Shown here: piece by piece, positions 31,901 to 41,810 of the stretch | Position numbering within the stretch: position 1 is the stretch's first letter | How the letters are laid out: every line of letters starts with the position of its first letter | NCBI RefSeq assembly: GCF_000005505.3 | Contig: NC_016131.3 | Coordinates: 7,151,501 to 7,215,500 of the forward strand | Reading direction: 5' to 3' | DNA: 64,000 nucleotides | Source: Brachypodium distachyon | Taxonomy: Eukaryota > Streptophyta > Magnoliopsida > Poales > Poaceae | Position numbers and translations under genes: made by a program | Notes under the pieces: model-generated | Told to the model about the DNA's origin: nothing | Databases searched by the model: none | What the model saw: the letters and a program-made list of their open reading frames with translations, nothing else

Positions 31901-34900
31901 CCTTTGTTGAGTATTGTTTTCGGAGTTTTTTTAATTCCTTTTGCACTTAAAACTCTTGCAAACTCCCTTCTGCCATCAAATTTTTATGCTCTTCTCTAGT
32001 TTGGTCACTAAAAAGTGGGAATGAAAAAAACACAAGAACTTCAATAGATTTACCAGAAAAACACATTGACCACTTTTTAACCAAATTCACAGAACTTTGC
32101 TGATGTTGCTAGGAAACCTTTTAGTATGTTCCATAAAGGCTTAGGAACATTGTAATATTTCTCCTGATGGAATATTTTCAAATCTCCCGGTGTAAATTTC
32201 TTTTGCAAATATTTAACTAATATTGAAAAGTGAGACCAAAGTTTTTCAAAAAAAAATGAAATTCATGTGAGTTTTCTACGATCGACATGTTGATACCTCA
32301 TTTATAAAAGTGCCAGAAACATAAAGATTCAATTGAATAGCCCCAAAAGTCAGAAAAGGGTAAATTTCTAAGAATTTTTTTAGTTTTATATGAACTAGCA
32401 CAGTACCCGTGCATTGCTACGGAACCATAAAAGAAGCAAAGGTATACTTTACCAGACGAGTACATTTGTTTTTATTGATCTTCTGCTGTATGCACCAAAC
32501 AATTGCATATCTCATACAACAATGAGATAATAGTCAAATGGGGATGAAACGCGGCAGGAGGATGAGGATTGGCAGAATTGTTGGTAGAAAACTGGTTGTG
32601 TGACATTTTAATGAGTTAAACCGTTTGCTCCTCTATGTTATGGCACATGCTAGAAAGCGTAAGATTTCGAGTACGAGTCTCCTTCCCACATTTATTTATT
32701 TGTGCCTTTGGCAAGAGTTATGGTCTGACTCATGTCTCAGTACGAGTGGAAAGGAGGGTGAACTCACCACCAACTCGAAACTTTATAAGTACTATAGATA
32801 TCTGCACTTGGAGTTTTTCTCAGAGAATGTATAGTAGGAACAACGATTTCTGAGCTTTCTATTGACATTGAAAAATCATGGAATATTCTTGCTACTTTGG
32901 TTTATGAGTGTTTCAATATTTTTCTGGTATATCTGTTATTTTTTTATGAATTTCTGCTATTGTTTTTCAGTTTCCTATTTTTGCAACTTAAAAGTCAAAC
33001 GTCTTTGACCAAACAGTAGTGGAATAAAAGAAATATGTTATAATGGAGTAGTTGCCATAAAGGCGACAGAAATATTGTGCTTTGTTTTTCTGAGGGACAT
33101 ACTATGTATGGTTAGTGGGCTTCGAGTGGAATTTTCTGCACTGCTGTGGTAATCTTCATCTTTAAGATTTCTTAATTTACAGTTGGTGTTGATGGTACTT
33201 CCACCCTCATACATTCCAAAAGTTAGCCCCCCCCCCCCCGACCCCCAAAAAAAAAATTCTAATCTAATCTCTCCAATTCCAAAAAATACAACTAGACATT
33301 TCTTACCATAACAATTAGCAGCAGGTTTTTCAAAAAATAGGTCCCAATAAAGAGTTAAACATTCCTTACGTGAAAAACATTTTTCAGGTTAAAATAAAAA
33401 TAATACAGTGAACTACGCAGCATCATGCGGGCACCTAGCTAGTCTTAAACGTATTATTCCTAAGATGTTGCTACTTGCTACTCTGTCTTGACTTGTTTTT
33501 TTCATGTCCATCGCTATTGTGTTCTTTAGGAGAGGAAGTGGTGGACGGGGTTTCATGAGTGGTGCTGGTGAAACGGAACTTCAACTACAACGCAGGAGGT
33601 GCCTAACATTGATAAACAGCATTTTATATGCACTTGCATTCTTGCAGCAGTTTCTCATTTTCTTTTTTGGAATCCCATCTAGAATCCAAGATCGTCGTAT
33701 AAGCTTACTAACACAAATTGAAGACGTACGCCGAACTAGAGCGATACAGCGTTCAAGTCGAAAAAGGCATGGTGGCTCGTTTGGCCAAGAGCTTGTAACT
33801 ATCGCAGTTGTTGGATATACAAATGCTGTATGTGGATCTACTGCCCCAGTAATTTCATTTATTTCATCTTAGATAACCATATTGCATGATCCTCCAGAAT
33901 AACACTAAATTTTTAATGTATATAATACATTTGAGCTTTCTACAACCTAAGCTTATCAAGAGGCTGAGTTTCTATGTTATTTTAATAGGGAAAATCCACT
34001 CTGGTGAGTGCACTTTCTGAAGCTGATCTATACAGTGATGACAGGTATGCTGAAATTGACTTTCTTTACTCAATCTACATCAGTAAACGAGAGACAAATT
34101 AAGTCCCTGTTTCCATACAGATTATTTGCAACCGTAGATCCTCGATTACGCAGTGTGATTCTTCCATCAGGGTAACATTGTTTTTTTTTTGTCATTCTTC
34201 TATCATTTGTTGGTAAGGTTCTGGAGTTTCCACATGTTGCAGTACATAACCTTTTATTTTGCAAAACTCAATTCAGGCGAAAAGCACTTCTCAGCGATAC
34301 CGTTGGCTTCATATCAGATTTACCTGTACAGGTAATTTTTTTTTGTTGATTGCATTTTCACTCTGGGGATTCAATTTTCACTTATCAAATTTTATATGCT
34401 ATAGAGTGCGGCAACATAGCTAACAGAGCAGATAGCAGGATTTGCGGAGCAGCAAAAGGTCCCGACAGCTGTTGTCTTGACCTTTACTAAACCCTACATA
34501 ACCTTATCTGTCACGACCTAGACTCCTAAAAGCATAGCCTGGATGGGAAGGCTGTGCTGTCACGCGTGGGTGCAGTGTAGAGGGATAGATTTTGCAGAGG
34601 CTAACCTCCCTTTTCTTTGGTTTATTGATTGGTACTCCCTCCGTTCCGTAAAGATTGGCGCGGTCTAGTTCAAAGCCGCGCCAATCTTTACGGAACGGAG
34701 GGAGCACCAAGGATTGCACAGTAGTCCCCTTCTATGGGATGACTCAACTCTTTCTTAATTGATTTGGACTCTATCTTAATAAATTAACCAATCAAATCTA
34801 ATATATTACTGGCTCCACATGACATTATCTCCAATTCTTTCATGAGTTTCATTTATGAATCTTGTTTTAATTTTTCTTTGAACTCAGCTTTTGACAACAA

Positions 34901-36042
34901 TTGGTTTTAATCGCCTTCTCCTTATCATTTGACACTCTGCGTGAGTCAGTCTCCTTCCCAATTAGAAATGAAATTGAATTGGTCCTCTTTTCCCTCTCAT
35001 CTGCAGATTGTGCCATGTTTAGCTTGTTATTGACTTCTTTACCTTCCCTGTGCAGCTAGTGGAAGCATTTCATGCCACCCTGGAGGAAGTTGCTGAGGCA
35101 GATATGTTAGTGGTAGGTGTAGTTAGCTTGTTTTCTCAAATCCATTCTCATAGGTTGAACATGTCTTACAAAGTATTTTGTTTGTAGGTTAACAATCGAT
35201 ATTACTTCAGCCATGCGCATTTTTATTGTCAATTATGCTTTTGTTTTAAGATACAAATTGTTTCAGAAAGAATAACAGACTTCTAACTTTGTATGCATTG
35301 GTGCAGCACGTGTTGGATTCCAGCGCACCTAATCTTGATGAGCATCGTTCTACTGTTCTGCAAGTACTGCAACAGATTGGTGTTTCAGAGGATAAGATCA
35401 ACAATATGATTGAAGTTTGGAATAAGGTGCCTATCAAGTTTTGAGTTGGTTCTAGCACTTGATAACTACATGTAGTTCCCTGGTAATTTTCAGTTTGTAT
35501 GCACCGTGATGTTTTGTTGAATGTGGTATTTTCAGATTGATCTTGTGGATAATAATGCCCTAACTGATGGGATTGAAGATGAGATCTTTCTCACTGAAGG
35601 TGAAGAGGAGGAAGACTTATTTTCTGAAGACGATGTGCCATCAGAGCAATCATCTTTTGACTCCTTGGATGATACAGTGGATTCAGAGTCTTTATCAGAA
35701 GAAAATTCTGAAAATGGAGATGATAAAATGGCATCTGACAAGTCCTTTGATGAGCCTATTGATATGAAAGCAATGAACTCAGAACTATTGACGACAGAGT
35801 GTTTTAGGGAGCCTAATGGCCCAAAAGCTGTAACTACAAGTGGTTGCACTTTGACACAGTCAGTATCCACTTGTCATGTGAAAACTTCAGCTGTGACCGG
35901 GACAGGATTGCAAGAGTTGCTGCAACTGATTGATACGAAACTAAATGAACAACAACAAACGGTTGTGCAGAGAAGCTATGGGCCTTTTGATCGAAAATGG
36001 AGACCTTGCTCTCTGGATGGCAAAAAAGCTGCAGAACAGTAG
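28921..36042 (+). CDS. HflX: HflX-family GTPase, organelle-targeted
   Basis: Thirteen exons (28921-29305, 30283-30347, 30594-30656, 30783-30872, 31031-31143, 33530-33598, 33683-33827, 33989-34044, 34121-34171, 34277-34331, 35056-35112, 35307-35426, 35536-36042) give 591 residues. The N terminus (MFRAAISRLGAHLHRH) looks like an organellar presequence. An HflX N-terminal domain follows, with YFGPGTVDNI and the Gly-rich loop RGRGSGGRGFMSGAGETELQ. The G domain has G1 GYTNAGKST (306-314), G3 DTVGF (353-357), G4 NKID (422-425) and G5 SAVTG (about 541-545). HflX proteins bind ribosomes and help split or rescue them; a role on organellar ribosomes is inferred. Unusual: about 105 acidic, Ser-rich residues lie between G4 and G5. 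The intron after exon 3 has a GC donor (TTGGAG|GCAAGT). The G1 motif is split by an intron. Intron 5 hosts a 1-kb TIR element. Confidence 0.92.
32394..33443. mobile_element. Unclassified TIR element in HflX intron 5
   Basis: The left end ACTAGCACAGTACCCGTGCA has an inverted partner near 33415-33443 (GCATCATGCGGGCACCTAGC), about 28 bp with mismatches. The interior has no coding capacity; poly-C and poly-A runs occur at 33226-33257. A related end (CAGCGCACGGGCATTCTACT) occurs alone at about 44240-44262. I could not confirm a target duplication. Confidence 0.5.
34633..34706. mobile_element. 74-bp near-perfect palindromic Stowaway MITE in HflX intron 10
   Basis: TACTCCCTCCGTTCCGTAAA and its exact complement face each other around a short GGTCTAGTTC-type centre. 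It is one of the shortest elements of the window and nearly undecayed. Confidence 0.9.
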
Positions 36043-36150
36043 GTTCTTCTCTAAGTGTTGCTGATATTAATACCACTTGATTTTCGAGTTTGCACTGAAT
36101 ACTATAGAGGTGGTGCACATTTTATATTCTTAAAGATTAGTACAAAATAA

Positions 36151-36267
36151 TACTCCCTCCATCCCATATTAAGTGACTCAAATTTGTCCAAATATGGATG
36201 TATCTATACCCAAAAAGCATCTAGATACATGTAATATTTCGTCACTTAATATGGGACGGAGGGAGTA
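36151..36267. mobile_element. Stowaway MITE, about 117 bp
   Basis: TA duplication, ends CTCCCTCCATCCCATATTAA and its complement, interior with CATCTAGATACATG. It is close in sequence to 38588-38704 and 9728-9844. It lies about 110 bp downstream of the HflX stop codon and so could fall in its 3' untranslated region. Confidence 0.9.
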
Positions 36268-36329
36268 GATTGCATCATTAAAGTTTCGGGAGAAAAAACA
36301 GTTTCATTTGGTGCGCCTGATTGAATATG

Positions 36330-36800
36330 CATTGGAGACTTGGAGTAGTGTATTTGAAGTACAGAAAGTCACAAACATGGTGCTCAGTATGCTGCATCTT
36401 GCTCTTCATTTCTCAAGTTCTTTCCTACTGCAGAACTGATGTGATTGAAGTATACACAGTCACAAACATGATGTTCAGGATGGTGCATCTTGCTCTTCAT
36501 TTCAAGTTCTTTCCTACTGCAGAACTGATGTGATTGATGTACACTTGGCAGTCCATATTTTTCTCGAGACAGCAGGAGAGCTTCTGTATTCACTTGCAGT
36601 CAATACGACATCAAGACGTCAATGTGACTACACAAGTACAGTGCTCTTTGACTGGCAGCTGCAGTCTTGTTCATGGTCCAACAAGCTACACACAAAACAC
36701 AATCCTATCCTGTAACATCGTACCTACGAGCTATGATCCAGTTTATTACTATTTGTTACGCAGTGGACTAGGAAGGCCAGTAAGAACTTCTGAATAGGCT
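36330..36800 (+). repeat. Unclassified dispersed repeat family, copy 1
   Basis: This segment matches, in inverted orientation, 41350-41805 and 45030-45500. Shared landmarks are TACTGCAGAACTGATGTGAT, GACTACACAAGTACAGTG and CTGCATCTTGC. This copy carries an internal 91-bp tandem duplication (units starting near 36371 and 36462). No protein family is recognisable in any frame. Confidence 0.75.
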
Positions 36801-36893
36801 GTTCATAGGCCTCTGTGACATCATTATGCCCGCTGGCATTATGTTCAAAAAGACAAAATTGGTGAGTAGTGTATTGCTCTTTGAGCTACTGCT

Positions 36894-37116
36894 TTAGGGC
36901 CCGTTTGGTTAGGCTTAAAACTGATTTTTGATTTTTGTCTTATAAGCCACAAAATCACATAAATAGTTGTTTTTGACTTTGGCTTTTTGCTTATACCATC
37001 ATCTAACAATATCAGGTCAAATGTCAAAAGCCAAAGGCAAAAGCACCTAATTTGGTACTTTTGTGGCTTATAAACCAAAAGTCAGAAAGCAGTTTTAAAC
37101 CCAACCAAAGGCCTTA
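36894..37116. mobile_element. Tourist/Harbinger-like MITE with TTA target duplication
   Basis: The ends GGGCCCGTTTGGTTAGG and CCCAACCAAAGGCC are inverted and flanked by TTA on both sides (36894-36896, 37114-37116). The interior is palindromic around CTTATAAGCCACAAAA and its partner TTTTGTGGCTTATAAACC. A 3-bp TTA duplication is the PIF/Harbinger signature. Confidence 0.8.
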
Positions 37117-38587
37117 ATCTGGGCATCAACACAAATTCACAATGATTCATGTATGGGGCCGATGACATTTTGAAATTTAAAGTTGATCAGTTACACCAAT
37201 AATGTAATTCAATCGTATAAATTTTATTTGGAGGTGGTTTCCATCTGTAAAATATCCTCCCCAGAAAGAAGCATGAAGCTGTGTAATCAGGCACCTTAAC
37301 ATGGTTTGCTCAGGGTATAAGTCCAGAAATTAATCAGCTTTGTTTGATTGTAGAGAAGGTGTCACGGGTAATGTTTCTATTTGCAAGTTCTCTTCTGCAA
37401 AAAGTTTTATCTTTCCCAGAGAACAGCTGAAGTACCTTGGATATTCCACAATAGCTTTAAGAGGCTTCTTCATAGGCCATAACAGGAACTCAAGCTTCGG
37501 TTTCATAACAAGTTCAATATTATAACCCAGACGCGGGGAGAATCTTAAGATCGTTGATTACAGATCTTTTTTTAGACAAGCCTATCGCCTGTAGGTAATT
37601 CACCAACACTTTTCTTTTACTAGAGACTTAGAAGCAATCGGTGATGAAATGACTTCCCAAAACTGGTTGATAACTGGGCAGAACCCTGCAACTCCTCGAT
37701 TTATGGATAGTCATTCCTGACAAGTTTGTCTAGAAAGAAAAATTGCTTCCTAATATTTGCACGATTAAATAGCACCGTATAATTGAATATGCCTAACCAT
37801 TAAATGATCAACACCCTTGCAAGGTTTGTATTTTAGTTCTGTAGTAGTATGGTCACTACTCACTAGCACTGGTAGCTACTGACAAGTTCTTTAGTAGTTT
37901 TGTTCGCTTACAGAGAAACCAGGAAAGTAAAAAAGCAACAGCCCTGTAATAACTGGTTACTACTAAGTACTATACAATCTATGCAAAAGAACACCAATTT
38001 ACAGTGTAAACGAAGATCTTGCCATGAAATTTAGTCATGTATAGTAATTTGATCGATCAACAAATCTATGTGATTTCTGAAGACACCTCAATTGAAGGTG
38101 GAATCTTTGGTATCTCTACCTTGAAGGCTTCACAAAAGCAATCACCTGCACATAGATCTGTGAAATATCCACACAAAATCTTTGAATATCCTGGATTTTC
38201 TATGTGGTCTAAAGTTAGGAGCATACAAAAAAGATTGGCTGAAAACAAAGGGAAACTGACCTAGGAGATTTACCTGGATGCAGGAGAAACTCAAAGGCCG
38301 AATTATGGTCATATACTTGATATTACCCCATGCAGCTTTAATTTTCTAACCATATAAGAAGTCAGCTTGGTGTAACTCACTCCATGACAGAAAGGAACAA
38401 CACGAGAATCTGAAGCTGAATTTGAACCATCACATAAAAAATCCATCTGAAAGATCCATCACTGCACTAATGTGATCTGGAATACTCCAAATTAAGTATC
38501 CAATTAAGGTCTAATCAAGATTCCCAACTACAACTTTTCTTCATTAATTGTCCAATCAAGATTTACTTGATCAGTTTGCTGAGCAAA
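37117..38587. other. Intergenic spacer, HflX to F-box gene
   Basis: AT-rich DNA with many stop codons in all frames. I see no gene and no further clear repeat. It separates two convergent genes. Confidence 0.6.
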
Positions 38588-38704
38588 TACTCCCTCTGTC
38601 CCATATTAAGTGACTCAAATTTACCCAAATATGAATGTATCTATACCTGAAAAACGTCTAGATACATGTAATAGAAAGTCACTTAATATGAGACAGAAGG
38701 AGTA
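38588..38704. mobile_element. Stowaway MITE downstream of the F-box gene
   Basis: TA duplication, ends CTCCCTCTGTCCCATATTAA and TTAATATGAGACAGAAGGAG. About 145 bp past the F-box stop codon, so it may lie in the 3' untranslated region. Confidence 0.9.
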
Positions 38705-38849
38705 TCATAAAAACATATACACATGAATCATTTTGTTCAACACTAATTGAACCCAAAACAGATCAGAACGTCTTTGCATTAACAAATACAATTCATGGAG
38801 AAATTGAAAGTACAAATACACAGGAATGCAGTGAGTGGCAACACATACA

Positions 38850-40840
38850 CTATGCTTCATCAAGCAACAGAGCCTTGGCAGAATCCTTGATCGCTGGCGG
38901 CCACGCCACCATTTCATACGGGAATACATCACCAAGGGGACGAGACTCATCAGTATTGCTCCACAACTTCTCCATCTTCAAGGTCTTGAGATCGAGTGCA
39001 ACCACCCAGTCAGCCATGATGAAGAACAGCGTCCCACTGCCCGCACAGAACCCACCAAAGCTCACAAGCTTGCAACCATTGAGCTGATCAGCAATCTTTG
39101 CCGAGAGCTTCATGCCATGGAGATCACCGACCGTGGCCGGGTTCAGCAGAGGCCACAGTGCCAACGGCTCCTGCTGTACCCACTTCCCAGGCGCTTCAAG
39201 AACCCATTTCACCAACACTAGTGGCTCCCGGATCACAAAGAAGCATAGACGGTCGTCCTCCGTCTTGCCGATCCAGTTGTTGCCGGCATACAGGAGCATC
39301 CCGGCGTTGGGAAGCGGCAGCGCAGACAGCGACATCTTCGTCGTGTTCACAGCCATGATATACTTGTCCTCACACTGCAGCCTATACACAACATCTCCAA
39401 TGACGACGGATGGGCCTTGATGGGGGATCAATGGCTGTTTCAGCGGCCCGGTGGCAACCTCCCAGGCTGAGGAAGCAGAAGAATATACCAAAACATAGAA
39501 GTTGGGCGAGGCAGCACCGAAGAGCACAATGACGACGCGAAACGCATCGCCTTCGCTTGGAATGACGGCGTAGCAGGAGACCCTATGCCTGCCCACGGGT
39601 AGAGGTGGCAGCCGTGCGAACGTCTTCCCCAATGGGTTGCAGACAAGGAGCCTGAGCTCGGTCGCGGACCCAGCGCCGAGCTCGCGCAGGAGGAGGCGGT
39701 GACCGCGACAGTCGACGAGGATAGCACCACACGAGGGCGACACGGGAAGGAAACTGAGGTCGAGGTCGATGCCAGCCATGGGGACGAACGGCGACAGCGG
39801 GGACGGGCCGTAGTTGCGGAAGAAGCCAAAGTGTCGAGGTGGAGCAGGTAGGCAGCAGGCACCGGCACCGGAGACGACACGACGCCAGCGCCGGCACACC
39901 GCCGCACAACGGAAGATTGTCGCCGGTGGCGGAAGCCGCTTGAAGACCTCGAACAGCAAATCATCAGGCAGTGTGGACGCCGTGTCAGCCTTGCTGATGC
40001 GCGCCTCCTCCACCCGAGGGCGCGTGCGCGGCGCCGAGTCGAACCGTCCAGGAGAGGAAAGGGAGCGTGCACGCTGGACAGAAGTAGCAATGGAGATGTC
40101 ATCTTTCAAATAAAGAACTGATGGGAAGCCCGTCGAAGCTCCCTAAAATTGACCAATATCAACAAAAGAACTAAAGCAGGTGTACAATCATTCCCAGCAA
40201 CAAGATTTCTATTCAGATTCAATACCTTTGCTCGAGACCTTGTCTGCCTTCCTCGTCTGGGACTGTGCGCTTCAAAGACTGCATTGTCGTCAGCTGCAAG
40301 AGACCAAGATTTTAGATTGGAACAATGGCTCCTGCCATCCAATTTGAGCCCAAATACCCAGAATCTCAACTGACATCACTCAATCTAGACCAGAGAGGGG
40401 AATCCAAACCAACCTGGCTTCTCTAGGGACGATGGGAGGCGCCGCCTGGTATCGTGGAGGATAACTGAACCGTCCTCGTCGGCTACCGCCAGAAGGCGAG
40501 AAACTTGCGGGGCCTGAAGAAAAGGGGGGAGAGATTAACGCGCAATTGATCTCCCGAAATCTAAGCATCGGATATTGCGAAACACGAGAAACCGAAGGGG
40601 GGTTTCGGGTCGGAGGCACGGCAGGCTCACCTTGCTGCAGGAGACGGCGGAAGGGATGGCGGGGTCGCCGGAGTGCTCGACGGAGACAATCCCGCTGCCG
40701 CCGTCGCCGGAGTCGGAGGAGAGTTCGGATAGGCAGGGAAGCCGCGCCGCCGAGGCGCTGGAGGAATCCATACCGCCGCTGAGCTCCAGGCCCTGGAGGC
40801 CGCCGACCAAGGACGTGGAGTGTCGCGGCTGCATCGCCAT
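38850..40840 (-). CDS. Chimeric gene: CDT2/DTL-like N terminus joined to an F-box protein
   Basis: The last exon (40142-38850) encodes an F-box (about residues 184-220 of the full model, LPDDLLFEVFKRLPPPATIF) followed by a ~340-residue domain of beta-rich, grass F-box type. F-box proteins join SCF ubiquitin ligases through SKP1. This exon has no ATG before the F-box: the first is at residue 248, and an in-frame TAG overlaps its splice acceptor. Upstream, exons 40840-40631, 40513-40414 and 40293-40226 have good splice sites and join it in frame to give 556 residues. Exons 1-2 read SVEHSGDPAIPSAVS and LAVADEDGSVILHDTRRRLP, which I recognise as the start of plant CDT2/DTL, the WD40 substrate receptor of CUL4-DDB1 ligases. 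Exon 3 starts with DNAVFE, then loses similarity. The WD40 propeller is absent. A separate F-box transcript with its own start cannot be excluded. Confidence 0.7.
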
Positions 40841-41340
40841 CTCAGGGGTCAGGGGGAGGAAGAGCAAGCTAATGGAGATCGTGGGAAGGCGAATGGCGGG
40901 TGCGCGGAGTTTATGGGAGGACTGGGCGCGGGCGAGGAGGCGCCGGCGGGAAGAGTTTTTTCGTAGTGGGGAGCCGCGGAAGCTGTGGAGGAGCGTTTTC
41001 GATTTTAAGGGAAGCGAGACGGCGGCAGTAAAGGCGGCAGCGAAATTTTTGGGGGCGCGTCGCGTCGTTTGAGTTTTTTGAGCCGCGCGGCGGCGCGAGC
41101 CTTTCGGGTTTCCCTCCGCTGAGCGGTCGCGCTCGCGTCTTTTTGCCCAAAATTTGGCGACCTGCCGCGTCTATTTGGGGTTTTTTTCGCTTGCGCGGGG
41201 ACGCGGTATCAGTCACGTGGGGGAGCAGGGGAAGAAGGGCGCAACGTGCCGAGCGAACGTGACCAGATTCAGCGGGAGATGCGTTTCTTTCCCGATTTTC
41301 GGGTGGGCGGCGGGCAATGTTTTACGCGGGGATCCGAAGG
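40841..41340 (-). promoter_or_regulatory. GC-rich promoter of the chimeric CDT2/F-box gene
   Basis: The 300 bp upstream of the ATG are very GC-rich and contain candidate E2F-like sites: CTTCCCGCC on the minus strand at 40945-40953, and TTTCCCGA near 41288 on the plus strand. CDT2 is a cell-cycle gene and E2F control would fit a promoter that came with its exons. The sites are imperfect, so the call is tentative. Confidence 0.4.
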
Positions 41341-41349
41341 CCTCCGAAT

Positions 41350-41805
41350 GAACGGCCGGTTCAGAAGTTCGTATGGGCCTTCCTTTCTTTGCTGACAGCA
41401 TTCGTACTGGGCTTCCTAGTCTACTGCGTAACTCGTACTAGACTCGTAGGCGCGATCTTTTTACAGGATACGTTGCTTGTGGGATCATGAACGACAGGAC
41501 TGCCGTTGCCAGTCTGGATGGACACGTACAGTGTAGTAGTCATCTGCTGCCAAAGTGCCAAGTGAATACCAGTAGCGATGAACCACAGTACGTGGCCTGG
41601 ACTGCCAAGTGTACTTCGATTCAATCACATCCGTTCTACAAATGTTGACTTGTTGGAATCACACGCTGCAAGATGCGGAACACGATCTATTTGTGTACTT
41701 CAAATGTACTACTTCTACTCCAATTCATACTCCAAATGAAAATGCATTTTTTTTTGGCCAAAATGGTTAATGTTACAATCTATTTATTGTTGCAATAATC
41801 TTCTA
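41350..41805 (-). repeat. Unclassified dispersed repeat family, copy 2
   Basis: Inverted relative to copy 1 and parallel to copy 3. Shared with copy 3: ACGACAGGACTGCCGTTGCC (ACGACAAGACTGCCATTGCC there), GGAATCACACGCTGCA and GTTAATGTTACAATCTAT. The MULE insertion site lies at its right edge. Confidence 0.75.
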
Positions 41806-41810
41806 TACAT

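Noticed and set aside
33226..33257. Poly-C/poly-A run as a regulatory element
   Set aside because: A simple low-complexity tract inside a transposon; nothing supports a function.
38850..40109. A stand-alone 419-residue F-box protein starting at 40109
   Set aside because: The codon at 40109 is TTG, not ATG, and no in-frame ATG precedes the F-box. A spliced upstream start fits better.
40575..41072. A 165-codon plus-strand frame
   Set aside because: It is antisense to the first exon and promoter of the chimeric gene and is rich in Arg/Gly as expected of a GC-rich shadow.
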